Assembly (NCBI GenBank): GCA_031283155.1 | Contig: JAITCI010000060.1 | Location: forward strand, 1-55,709 | Source of the DNA: Spirochaetota bacterium | Lineage (GTDB): Bacteria > Spirochaetota > JAGLSM01 > JAKPMW01 | Length of the DNA: 55,709 bases | Direction: 5' to 3' | The notes under the pieces: generated by a model | The model's input: only the letters and a program-made list of their open reading frames with translations | Told to the model about the DNA's origin: nothing | The model's database searches: none | In this document: in pieces, positions 1-8,127 of the stretch | How positions within the stretch are numbered: the stretch's first letter is position 1 | Layout: every line of letters starts with the position of its first letter | Translations under genes and position numbers: made by a program

Positions 1-54
1 CCGAGAGGCTTACGATCGACTGGGACAGTGGTTCGTGTTTTAGGTGGTGGGGGG

Positions 55-91
55 TTGTGGGGGGGGGGGGGGGGGGGGGGAGGGGTATTAT
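55..91 (+). promoter_or_regulatory. Poly-G promoter of the PPC-repeat lipoprotein
   Basis: A -35-like TTGTGG (55-60) runs into an unbroken G tract (22 G, 59-80), then AGGGG and a good -10 TATTAT (86-91). The spacer is 25 nt, well over the usual 17, so as written the promoter should be weak or off; loss of about eight G would restore it. Poly-G runs between -35 and -10 are known to phase-vary tpr promoters of Treponema pallidum. The switching here is inferred. The next coding start is 252, giving a leader of about 150 nt. Confidence 0.6.
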
Positions 92-251
92 TTATGCGAA
101 TTTTCCGATTTTTGCCAATATCGGCGGCTTCGGAAAATGTCCTCATTTTTACATATAAGCAACGAAAGTTTTCTGAAGTACGTCCCCGCCGGCTTTTCGA
201 GGCGACACGTGCTGAAGAAAATCTTTCGGAGCGTGAAAGGCAGGTATATCT

Positions 252-3200
252 GTGCACATCATTGACACACACAAAAGGAGTAAAAACATTTCTCTCCATT
301 TCATCTTTTCCATTCTTGTGTGTATTACTCTCTGCTTCGCGGCGTGCGGCGGCGATCCCGAAGACACACATCCGGGCAGTTCCGGGAACAATGCTTCCAG
401 TCAGAGCGGCGCGTCCAGCGGGAGCCAAATCAGCGGGCAAAGCAGCACACCTGGCAACGACGCCTCCGACGGGAGCAGTGAAAGCAGCGGGCAAAGCAGT
501 ACGCCCGGCAGCGGTGAGTCCAGCGGGAGCCAAGTCAGCGGGCAGAGCAGCACACCCGGCAGCGGTGCCTCCGGCGGGAGCAGTGAAAGCAGCAGTATAC
601 CCAGCGGCGCAACGCAGGGTGAAGCGATTCCGCTGACCGCAAACGCCTGGGGAAATGGCAATCTTACAACCGGAAACAGCGTGGTACAGTGGTTCAGCTT
701 TACCGCAACGGCGGCGACGCAATACATCCATGCAGCCTTTAGCACGCTGAGTGCCGCGAATGGCGTGCGTATACAGGTATATACCGGCACCGGCAGCGCA
801 GTGGGGGACGAGGCGCAACTGAACAGCAGTACAATGTATGTTTCGCGCGCGCTCACAAGCGGGCAAACGTATTATATCCAGGTGCAGGCGCACACCAGCG
901 GCAATACCGGCACCTACCAGATAGGATTCAATACAACCTTTGTGCCGCCGGGCGTTATTGATCTGACCGCAGACGTTTGGGGGTATGGCAATCTTGCGGC
1001 CGCGAGCGCGGTGCAATGGTTCCGCTTTACCGCCACGGCGGCAACGCAGTACATCTACGCCGCCATGGGTACGTTAAATTCCGCAAACGGCGTGTCTATC
1101 CAGGTGTATGACGGCACAGGCACCACGGTATGGGCGTCGTCGCAGTTAAATAGCGTCGCGTCTGTTTCGCGCTCGCTTACGGTGAATCAGACGTACTACA
1201 TCCAGGTGAAGGCGTATACCGCCACCAATACCGGCACGTATCAAATAGGGTTCAACGCGGTGTCATTCCCGCCGCCGGGTGTGACTGAACTGACCGCGAA
1301 CACCTGGGGGAATGGCAGTTTTGCCGCTGCGGGGGAGGTACAGTGGTACCGGTTTACAGCAAATTCCAGTACGCAGTACATCCACGCCGCCATGGGCACG
1401 CTGACTGCCGCGAATGGCGTGTATGTCCAGGTGTATACCAGCACCGGCACAACAGTGGGAACCGAGTCGCAGTTGAACAGCAGCACTGCATATGTTTCGC
1501 GTATGCTCACAAGCGGGCAAACGTATTACATCCGTGTGCGGGCGTACACCGGTGCCAATACCGGCACGTATCAGATAGGGTTCAACGCCTCATCAGTATT
1601 GCGGCCGGGAGAGACCTGGCCCCCTGAAAGCATTACACTCACTGCGAACGCCTGGGGGGATGGCAATCTTGCCTCTGCAGGCGCAGTCCAATGGTTCAGT
1701 TTTACCGCAAATTCCAGTACGCAATACATCCACGCCGCCATGGGCACATTGAATTCTGCGAATGGCGTATCTATCCAGGTGTATACCGGCACCGGCACAA
1801 CAGTGGGGAACGAGTCGCAGTTGAACAGCAGCACTGCATATGTTTCGCGCACACTCACAAGCGGGCAAACGTACTATATCCGTGTGCAGGCGTACACCAG
1901 CGCCAATATCGGAACCTACCAGATAGCGTTTAATACAACATTTGTGCCGCCGGGTGTTATTGAGCTGGCCGCGAACGCCTGGAGTGACGGCAATCTTGCG
2001 GCCGCGAGCGCGGTGCAATGGTTCCGCTTTACCGCAACGGCGGTGACGCAGCTTATCCATATTGAAGCAGGTACGTTGAATTATCCCTATATTCAGGTAT
2101 ATGACAGCGCGGGTTCAACGGTTGGCGGAGCAGCGTATATTACAGCCGGTACGCCTGCTTCGCGCGCGCTGACGGTTGGGCAGGAGTATTACATCCGCGT
2201 GTGGCCATACAGCGGTTATACAGGCACGTATCGGATAGCGTTCAACACAACCATTATACCGCCGGGTGTTATTGAGCTGACCCTGAACGTCTGGGGGAAT
2301 GGCAATCTTACAACCGGAAACAGCGGGGTACAGTGGTTCAGCTTTACCGCAAATTCCAGTACGCAGTACATCCATGCAGCCATGGGTACGCTGAATGCTT
2401 CAAATGGCGTATCTATCCAGGTGTTTGACAGCATCGGAACCGCAGTGGTGGGGAGCGAGTCGCAGTTGAACAGCGGCACCATGTATGTTTCGCGCACACT
2501 CACAAGCGGGCAAACGTATTACATCCGCGCGCGGGCGTACACCAGCGGCAATACCGGCACGTACCAGATAGGGTTTACTCCCTCAATATGGGCGCCGGGT
2601 GTTTTCCCGCCGACAACCGTCACTACGCTCACCGAAAATGTGTGGGGAGATGGCAATCTTGCCTCTGCGGGCGCGGCGCAATGGTTCGATTTTACCGCCA
2701 CGGCAAGCACGCAGTATTTTCATGTTACTCCTGGTACGCTCCCATACGGCGTGTCTATCCAGATATATGACGACGCCGGCACTGCGGTGGCGTCCGCATC
2801 CTTCAGCGGCAGCACCCTATCTGCTTCGTGTACACTCACAAGCGGGCAAACGTATTACATCCGGGTTTTGGCGTACACCGGCAGCGATACCGGCACGTAC
2901 CAGATAGGGTTCAACACATCCACGCTGCAACCGGGAGAGGTCTTCCCGCCGGTAAGCCACACCCCGCTGACCGTAAATACCTGGGAAAATGGCAATCTTG
3001 CCGCCGCGGAGGGCGTCCAGTGGTTCAGCTTTACCGCAACAGCGGCAACGCAATATATCCGCGCGGCTTTTACAAGTCTGAGTTCCGCGAATGGCGTGGT
3101 TATCCAGGTGTATGACAGCGTCGGCGCCGCGATAGGAGCGAGATCGCGTCTGTATGGCGGCATCCTGTATGTTTCGCGCGCGCTTACAGTGCAAACGTAT

Positions 3201-3773
3201 TATATCCGCGTTTGGGCGTACGACAGCGCCAATACCGGCACGTACCAGATGATGTTCAGCGCGGCAAGCCCGAGTGCGCTCTTTATCTCTGAGTATTGCG
3301 AAGGCAGCGGCAATAACAGGTATATCGAAATTTATAACCCGGGCAGCTCCGCTGTAAATTTAAGCGGATGGAGTCTGGCGTCGCTTAATTCCTTCGACAC
3401 CGCCAAGCCTACAGACGTCAGCTACGTATTGAATCTTTCCGGAAACCTTCCCGCCAATAGCTGTTATGTTGTCGCGAATGCCTCGGCAGTTACCGAAGTT
3501 ATCACTGCGGCGAATACGCGCGGCACAGTGATAACATACTCCGCTACTGACCCCGGCGGCCGTATCGCGAGTTTTACAGGCTACCGGGTTATTGTACTCT
3601 ATCAAGGCGATATGGCCATGGATAGCGTAGGGACAATAGGAAATGGGGAGACTCTTCTCGATATGACGCTGGTGCGGAAACCGGACAAGAGAGCTACCCT
3701 TACCTTCGACATGGCGGACTGGACACAGTACGCCCAGGACACTGTGAGCAATGTGGGGATACATACGCCGTAA
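252..3773 (+). CDS. Large surface lipoprotein: PPC-like repeats plus lamin-tail domain
   Basis: A 1173-residue predicted lipoprotein. The GTG start has GGCAGG 7 nt upstream, and the n-region KRSK is followed by a hydrophobic stretch ending in the lipobox FAAC (Cys32). Residues 33-125 are Ser/Gly-rich, with repeated SGQSSTPG units. Eight repeats of about 110 residues follow (about 127-1005), each with LTxNxWGxGNL, VQWFxFTA, a YIHAAMGTL-type strand, IQVYxxxGT and TYYIxVxAYTxxNTGTYQIGFN; this is the fold of bacterial pre-peptidase C-terminal (PPC) domains. Residues about 1009-1173 (LFISEYCEGSGNNRYIEIYN) are a lamin-tail domain. No catalytic domain is visible, so an adhesin or scaffold role is inferred. 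A second possible start, ATT at 288, has AAAAGGAG upstream but would lose the charged n-region. The gene sits behind a poly-G promoter. Confidence 0.88.
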   Translation: MHIIDTHKRSKNISLHFIFSILVCITLCFAACGGDPEDTHPGSSGNNASSQSGASSGSQISGQSSTPGNDASDGSSESSGQSSTPGSGESSGSQVSGQSSTPGSGASGGSSESSSIPSGATQGEAIPLTANAWGNGNLTTGNSVVQWFSFTATAATQYIHAAFSTLSAANGVRIQVYTGTGSAVGDEAQLNSSTMYVSRALTSGQTYYIQVQAHTSGNTGTYQIGFNTTFVPPGVIDLTADVWGYGNLAAASAVQWFRFTATAATQYIYAAMGTLNSANGVSIQVYDGTGTTVWASSQLNSVASVSRSLTVNQTYYIQVKAYTATNTGTYQIGFNAVSFPPPGVTELTANTWGNGSFAAAGEVQWYRFTANSSTQYIHAAMGTLTAANGVYVQVYTSTGTTVGTESQLNSSTAYVSRMLTSGQTYYIRVRAYTGANTGTYQIGFNASSVLRPGETWPPESITLTANAWGDGNLASAGAVQWFSFTANSSTQYIHAAMGTLNSANGVSIQVYTGTGTTVGNESQLNSSTAYVSRTLTSGQTYYIRVQAYTSANIGTYQIAFNTTFVPPGVIELAANAWSDGNLAAASAVQWFRFTATAVTQLIHIEAGTLNYPYIQVYDSAGSTVGGAAYITAGTPASRALTVGQEYYIRVWPYSGYTGTYRIAFNTTIIPPGVIELTLNVWGNGNLTTGNSGVQWFSFTANSSTQYIHAAMGTLNASNGVSIQVFDSIGTAVVGSESQLNSGTMYVSRTLTSGQTYYIRARAYTSGNTGTYQIGFTPSIWAPGVFPPTTVTTLTENVWGDGNLASAGAAQWFDFTATASTQYFHVTPGTLPYGVSIQIYDDAGTAVASASFSGSTLSASCTLTSGQTYYIRVLAYTGSDTGTYQIGFNTSTLQPGEVFPPVSHTPLTVNTWENGNLAAAEGVQWFSFTATAATQYIRAAFTSLSSANGVVIQVYDSVGAAIGARSRLYGGILYVSRALTVQTYYIRVWAYDSANTGTYQMMFSAASPSALFISEYCEGSGNNRYIEIYNPGSSAVNLSGWSLASLNSFDTAKPTDVSYVLNLSGNLPANSCYVVANASAVTEVITAANTRGTVITYSATDPGGRIASFTGYRVIVLYQGDMAMDSVGTIGNGETLLDMTLVRKPDKRATLTFDMADWTQYAQDTVSNVGIHTP

Positions 3774-3852
3774 AACGCTTCTTCTCCAGGGGGCGGTTTT
3801 CCGCCCCCAAACCCCTCCCCCCCAAAAAATTCAAAATTTGTGCATTTTTTTG

Positions 3853-3884
3853 TTGACGATGGGGGGGGGGGGGGGGGGTATCTT
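3853..3884 (+). promoter_or_regulatory. Poly-G promoter of the TPR lipoprotein/porin operon
   Basis: TTGACG (3853-3858, five of six bases of TTGACA) is separated from TATCTT (3879-3884) by AT plus an uninterrupted run of 18 G (3861-3878). The spacer is therefore 20 nt; a G15 tract would give the optimal 17. A transcript would start near 3891, leaving about 39 nt before the GTG at 3930. Of the two poly-G promoters this is the clearer case of slippage-controlled transcription. Confidence 0.7.
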
Positions 3885-3929
3885 TCGTCTGATCAAGACA
3901 TAGGTAAAACCAAAACGCAGGAGGAATAT

Positions 3930-5051
3930 GTGAAAATAGCTGTGCATCTGGCTGTGGTACTCAGTTTTCTGGTATTGCTGGGGGCGTGCAATGTTTTTGA
4001 CGCGCTCTATCCCGACGACGGGAGCAGCAATTTTGAGAGAGCGCTGGCAAACGCGGAAGCCGCGATAAAGCGCAACGACTTTGCCGAGGCGGTCAAGTTA
4101 TATGACAAGGCGCTTGTTCTTAAGCCGACGTCTTCCGTGGCGATGATGGGGATTGCCTCCGCCATAATTATGAACGACGTGGTGCTCATGGATATTCCGC
4201 TTCTGATGAATTCCATTTTCAATATAGACGTATCCGCAGAGGGCGCCGCCAGTTCTTTTTTGACCAATCTTGAAGGTGTGACTCCGGACGTCCCGCTTGA
4301 GGTATATAAGGAAAAAATCATCAGGGCGCTTGGGAAAGCTTGCTATCGGCGGGCGCCGATCAATTCAATTGATCCTGTTACCGGAGAAATGGTGTTGGAT
4401 CCCGTGAGCGGTATGCCTGTAGACAATCCGAATACAAGCGACGGCGTTATCGCGGCGACAAACTGCAATTCCATTCTGAATTATATCATCTGCAAAACCA
4501 TTGAGGCCGCGTTTATAACGCAGGAGCATTTTGTTGTGGCAAAAAATCTGGCGGCAAGCATAGATACAGACGCGCTTACGACCTACGATAGGCACAGCGT
4601 ATTTCCCGGCATAGGCGAGATAGACCCTCTCACGTATGATGAAAACATTTATAAAGAACAGTTTATTGCTTTCCACATAGACTTTACGAATAAGTGTACC
4701 GTCTTGCATAGTGCCTACGTAAAGCTGGGCAGTTTATTCCTGGACACAAAGACGAATACGTCTTTGCTGAACCTTGCCGGAGTCGCGAATGGCCTGGTGG
4801 CTATTCTCGTCAATCCGGATTCCGGAATGAACGCGAGTACTGTACAAACAGCGCGGGACAGCGTAGACAGGATAAATCATGGCCTCGACAGGCTCACAAA
4901 ATCATTCAACGACGCAGGCAGCAAGATTTTGTCGGGTTTTGCGCTTCTTGAGGATTTCAGGGAATCAATAGAACAATTCGGCAGAGACGAGATAACAGAG
5001 AATGGCATTACGCTGAAACACTCCTGGTATCCCTATACCCTGGCACCATGA
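3930..5051 (+). CDS. TPR-containing lipoprotein
   Basis: A 373-residue lipoprotein. The GTG start at 3930 is set by AGGAGG (3919-3924) and a signal peptide, VKIAVHLAVVLSFLVLLGAC. The longer open frame back to 3840 would translate the poly-G run and is rejected. Residues about 32-75 (ALANAEAAIKRNDFAEAVKLYDKAL) form a TPR-type helical pair; the rest is mostly helical with no recognised catalytic motif. It ends 12 nt before the outer-membrane protein gene, so the two probably form one operon under the poly-G promoter. A periplasm-facing lipoprotein that partners the barrel is inferred from context. No precise family is recognised. Confidence 0.8.
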   Translation: MKIAVHLAVVLSFLVLLGACNVFDALYPDDGSSNFERALANAEAAIKRNDFAEAVKLYDKALVLKPTSSVAMMGIASAIIMNDVVLMDIPLLMNSIFNIDVSAEGAASSFLTNLEGVTPDVPLEVYKEKIIRALGKACYRRAPINSIDPVTGEMVLDPVSGMPVDNPNTSDGVIAATNCNSILNYIICKTIEAAFITQEHFVVAKNLAASIDTDALTTYDRHSVFPGIGEIDPLTYDENIYKEQFIAFHIDFTNKCTVLHSAYVKLGSLFLDTKTNTSLLNLAGVANGLVAILVNPDSGMNASTVQTARDSVDRINHGLDRLTKSFNDAGSKILSGFALLEDFRESIEQFGRDEITENGITLKHSWYPYTLAP

Positions 5052-5063
5052 AGGCGGCGCGTA

Positions 5064-6245
5064 ATGAAAAAACTACTTTTGATTATAATAGCAGCAATGA
5101 TTCTCAGCGACGGTCTCTTCGCGCTGGACGCGCCGCAAATAAGCATCCAGAATCTCCGACAGAAGGGCATGGGCGGGGTCAGGCTCTCTGTTTTAGACGA
5201 CCAATATTCCATTATGAATAATCCCGCCGGGCCTGCGAAAAAAGAAAAAAAATGGGTTTCCATTATTCAGGCGCAGGCCACCGTTTCGGGGGATTTCTTT
5301 GATCTTTTCGATAACAGGGAAAAAATAATCAATGCCGCAACCGGCGATCACGACATTGACAACGAAACCTGGAACTTTCTCTCCCGTTTTAAGCTGTCGG
5401 TGGGTACAACGCCGCTGTATATTACCCTGCTGAATATTCTCCCGCTGGGCTTCAACCTTGCCATATTTGATTCCCTGAACGTCAGGGCAAAGGCGAATCC
5501 CGATGTGCCGATACCTACGCTGGATTTTCTGGCCTATAACGATACGGCGGCGGTTCTCAATTTTTCAACCGAGATTGGCCGGTACTTGGGACTCAACAAG
5601 GATATGTTTGCCCTCTATGTTGGCGCCAACGCCAAGCTCATCCACCGAATTCAGCTTGGCAGGGAAAACATGGATATTTTCTATCTTGTCAATCTGGGCG
5701 GCGGGAATTTCAGCGAGCTGGATGTGCGCCGCGCGCTTGCCTTTGGTATGGATATAGGCGCCACCCTGGCTCTCTTCGAAAATCGCGCTCTGGCCCTTTC
5801 TCTGACGCTGAATGATTTTTTCAGGACAAAGTTTTCGTGGATCAAGCCGGCGTCCCTGAATTCTGTCGGCGATATACTTGGCGAAGGCGAGGATACGGGA
5901 AAGGCGTACATCAATCCGAGTCTGTGCATTGGCGCCGCGTGGAAAGTGGGGACGATTCTCCCGTGGGTTATGGAAGGCCTCATTCTGTCCGCCGATATCC
6001 GCGACATTTTTGACTACGATATAGTCCCCTTTCTGAAAATTTACGCGGGGTTTGAGTTTGCCCTGCTCAAGGTACTCAGGATTCGCGGCGGTATATATCA
6101 AGGATACCTCTGCGGAGGGGTGGGCATTGATATCCCCATTCTACCCCTGGAGATTGACGCCGCCTATTGGGGCGAGGAATTGGGCAGATACCCGGGCAGC
6201 CAGCGGCTGGACAATTTCGGCGTAACGCTCAATATTGTATTTTAG
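5064..6245 (+). CDS. Outer-membrane beta-barrel protein, FadL/TraF-like
   Basis: A 393-residue exported protein. The signal peptide is about residues 1-22 (cleavage near GLFA-LD). The mature N-terminus has QKGMGGVRLSVLDDQYSIMNNPAG, the GMGG...DD...NPAG signature seen at the start of FadL-like and TraF_2/DUF5723-type porins, including spirochaete FadL-like families. Alternating hydrophobic strands follow, and the last residue is Phe (LNIVF), typical of barrel proteins inserted by BamA. The ATG at 5064 has GGCGGCG upstream. It is likely co-transcribed with the TPR lipoprotein and so would share poly-G control. The substrate, if it transports one, cannot be told from sequence. Confidence 0.75.
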   Translation: MKKLLLIIIAAMILSDGLFALDAPQISIQNLRQKGMGGVRLSVLDDQYSIMNNPAGPAKKEKKWVSIIQAQATVSGDFFDLFDNREKIINAATGDHDIDNETWNFLSRFKLSVGTTPLYITLLNILPLGFNLAIFDSLNVRAKANPDVPIPTLDFLAYNDTAAVLNFSTEIGRYLGLNKDMFALYVGANAKLIHRIQLGRENMDIFYLVNLGGGNFSELDVRRALAFGMDIGATLALFENRALALSLTLNDFFRTKFSWIKPASLNSVGDILGEGEDTGKAYINPSLCIGAAWKVGTILPWVMEGLILSADIRDIFDYDIVPFLKIYAGFEFALLKVLRIRGGIYQGYLCGGVGIDIPILPLEIDAAYWGEELGRYPGSQRLDNFGVTLNIVF

Positions 6246-6252
6246 TACACGC

Positions 6253-6317
6253 TTCGCGCAATGCACTGCGCGAAACTCACGGTTGGCTTTGCCCCTGGCG
6301 CCCACAGGGCATAAACG
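6253..6317. repeat. Intergenic hairpin repeat with AATGCACT loop
   Basis: Eight bases after the barrel-gene stop, TTCGCGCA (6253-6260) and TGCGCGAA (6267-6274) flank ATGCAC. The same loop with different arms recurs near 28526 and 28659. At 6301-6317 lies CCCACAGGGCATAAACG, also found near 19743 and 26168. Both belong to the dispersed repeat family of this window. Confidence 0.7.
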
Positions 6318-6387
6318 CTGCGTTGCAGTATCCTGTTGCTGCCATTATGCAATGAAGGGGAGAGAGTTGCATTTTGGAAGGTTGTGT

Positions 6388-6447
6388 CCCCGCCGACGCC
6401 GCCATCGCTTTGAGCGCATCATGCTTTGGCGTCGGCGGGGCTTTTGT
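6388..6447 (+). terminator. Strong hairpin followed by T-rich sequence
   Basis: CCCCGCCGACGCC (6388-6400) pairs perfectly with GGCGTCGGCGGGG (6428-6440) across a 27-nt loop and is followed by CTTTTGTTT. It fits a rho-independent terminator for the 3930-6245 operon. The long loop leaves open a small structured RNA. Nothing else is recognised in 6318-6540. Confidence 0.6.
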
Positions 6448-6556
6448 TTCGAAGGGCGGGTTCTGTTCTGTTGCCCCGGAGCGCTGTCTGTGAAAAATAA
6501 AACCACGCGCAATTTATGCCGATCCATGCCCTCTTTTTTCCGGTGCAGGTGTATAC

Positions 6557-6562
6557 TATAAT
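6557..6562 (+). promoter_or_regulatory. -10 box of the Gly-rich lipoprotein gene
   Basis: A perfect TATAAT at 6557-6562, 46 nt before the ATG at 6608. No good -35 is seen; only a T-rich run lies at the expected distance. Confidence 0.4.
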
Positions 6563-6607
6563 ATCAGTCCGGCTGCGCGCAGACGGTAAGCGTAAGGAGG
6601 CATGACC

Positions 6608-7282
6608 ATGAACAAAGTGTTCCGGCTGTTTTTTGTATGCTTTCTCTCCCTCTTCGCGGCATGCAGTTTCGGATTTCCGCAGTATGGCTCGTACTCGCGC
6701 CATCGCGTGGTCAGTCATCAGGGAGAAGTTGTATATCAGGGCGGCGGGCCTCAGAGTGGCGGCAATTATCAAGGTGACGGCGGAAACGGCGGCAAGGGCG
6801 ACAACCACGGGGGCAAAGGTGATGGCGGCAACGGCGGGAACCAGGGCGGCGGCAACCACGGCGGCAAAGGCGACGGTGGGAATCAAGGCGGCGGCAATCA
6901 CGGTGGTAAAGGCGATGGCGGCAACGGTGGGAACCAGGGCGGCGGCAACCACGGCGGCAAAGGCGACGGCAACCAGGGCGGCGGTCACGGCGGTAAAGGC
7001 GATGGCGGCAACCAGGGCGGCGGTCATGGCGGTAAAGGCGATGGTGGCAACCAAGGTGGCAGTGGCAAAGGCGGTGGCGGCAAAGGCGACGGCGGGAACC
7101 AGGGTGGCGACAACCACGGCGGCAAAGGCGACGGCGGCAGCGGCAACCAGGGCGGCAATGGCAAAGGCGGCAATGGCGGCAGCGGCAACCAAGGTGGCAG
7201 TGGCAAAGGCGGTAATAGCGGAGGCAACGGCAACCAGGGTGGCGGTCACGGCGGCAATGGTGGTGGGCGCGGCGGTCGTTAA
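6608..7282 (+). CDS. Glycine-rich repeat lipoprotein
   Basis: A 224-residue lipoprotein. Two ATGs lie close together (6602 and 6608); AAGGAGG (6594-6600) is 7 nt from the second, which is chosen. Lipobox LFAAC puts the acylated Cys at residue 19. From about residue 50 to the end the protein is built from short units such as GGNQGGGNHGGKGDGG, with Gly, Asn, His, Lys and Asp nearly the only residues. At DNA level these are short in-frame tandem repeats, so repeat number could change by slippage without loss of frame. Such low-complexity tails are surface-exposed and may bind metal or polymer; the function is unknown. The antisense strand is also open because of composition. Confidence 0.7.
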   Translation: MNKVFRLFFVCFLSLFAACSFGFPQYGSYSRHRVVSHQGEVVYQGGGPQSGGNYQGDGGNGGKGDNHGGKGDGGNGGNQGGGNHGGKGDGGNQGGGNHGGKGDGGNGGNQGGGNHGGKGDGNQGGGHGGKGDGGNQGGGHGGKGDGGNQGGSGKGGGGKGDGGNQGGDNHGGKGDGGSGNQGGNGKGGNGGSGNQGGSGKGGNSGGNGNQGGGHGGNGGGRGGR

Positions 7283-7336
7283 GAATGCTCCATACGGAGT
7301 CAGACAAGCACGGACACGAAATTATTTACAGGATTG

Positions 7337-7363
7337 CGCCGCGATAAGCTGACAAGCGCGGCG
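7337..7363. repeat. GC-rich hairpin upstream of small lipoprotein
   Basis: CGCCGCG (7337-7343) pairs with CGCGGCG (7357-7363). There is no clear T run, so the role is uncertain: terminator of the Gly-rich gene or part of the next leader. Confidence 0.35.
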
Positions 7364-7482
7364 GAGGAATCGCGGTATATTGTATTCAGGCGATCCCCGT
7401 GATAAATTCCATATACTCGCCGGATACAGTAAATGAACTGCCGGGAAAGCACAATCAGCGGTATAGCAATGGGGGGAGATGT

Positions 7483-8001
7483 ATGCGTACGATCAAAATT
7501 CAAATATTGCTTCTGGCAATATTTTCCTGTGTATTTGTTTTTTGCGGTAAAAATGCCGAACAAGATCTGAATAGGGCAAGCCGCCATTTTGAACCAGACG
7601 GGAAGTATTCAATCCATCCGCCCAAGGCGTGGAAAGCGGCAGAATCCCCGGAAACCAAATATAAAATCATACGAGGGCCGAAAAGAAAGGGTATTCGGCA
7701 GACCATGGTTTTTGTTGATGAGATTTCCAATGCGCGGATGGAAGACTATGTTAAAGACAGTATAAAAAATATGGAACAGGATGTGCAGCAGACAGATTTT
7801 GTTACCGCAAAAAAACTGAAAGCCAAAAAAATCGTGTATTCAAAGATGCAATCCAAACGCTTGATGCGGATCAGTCATTACATCCTCCCCGGCAAGGGTG
7901 GAGTGTACATGAACATAATATGCACGATAGTAGCTGATCAGGAGGAGAGATACGATAAACGCTTTGATGACTCCGTATCGACCTTTGAATGGGAAGAATA
8001 A
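7483..8001 (+). CDS. Small lipoprotein, PsbP-like/unknown
   Basis: A 172-residue lipoprotein. The ATG at 7483 follows GGGGGGAGATGT. Signal MRTIKIQILLLAIFS leads to lipobox VFVFC (Cys about 22). The mature part has a YSIHPPKAWK segment, then strands and helices that resemble the single-domain exported proteins with an FxxPxxW motif (compare the secreted protein at 26259-26870, which has IIFKRPTGWQ). No catalytic residues are apparent. The frame is open 28 codons upstream, but that extension lacks a ribosome site and would bury the signal peptide. Confidence 0.65.
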   Translation: MRTIKIQILLLAIFSCVFVFCGKNAEQDLNRASRHFEPDGKYSIHPPKAWKAAESPETKYKIIRGPKRKGIRQTMVFVDEISNARMEDYVKDSIKNMEQDVQQTDFVTAKKLKAKKIVYSKMQSKRLMRISHYILPGKGGVYMNIICTIVADQEERYDKRFDDSVSTFEWEE

Positions 8002-8127
8002 AGACGATTGCCGGAACAGGTATGGTGTGCGCAATTTCATTATACATGATCCATGCGCCTTGTCTTATTCTGCTTGACTTTTAACGCGCGCAGACTGAAT
8101 TTTTTGTGAACAGGTGCGAGGTAAACC

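Noticed and set aside
3840-3929. N-terminal extension of the TPR lipoprotein through the poly-G run
   Set aside because: It would place poly-Gly before the signal peptide; AGGAGG and the lipoprotein signal set the start at 3930.
6419-7249. 276-residue Ala/Val-rich antisense frame over the Gly-rich lipoprotein
   Set aside because: It is the complement of GGN/GGC repeats; the sense frame has a ribosome site and lipobox.
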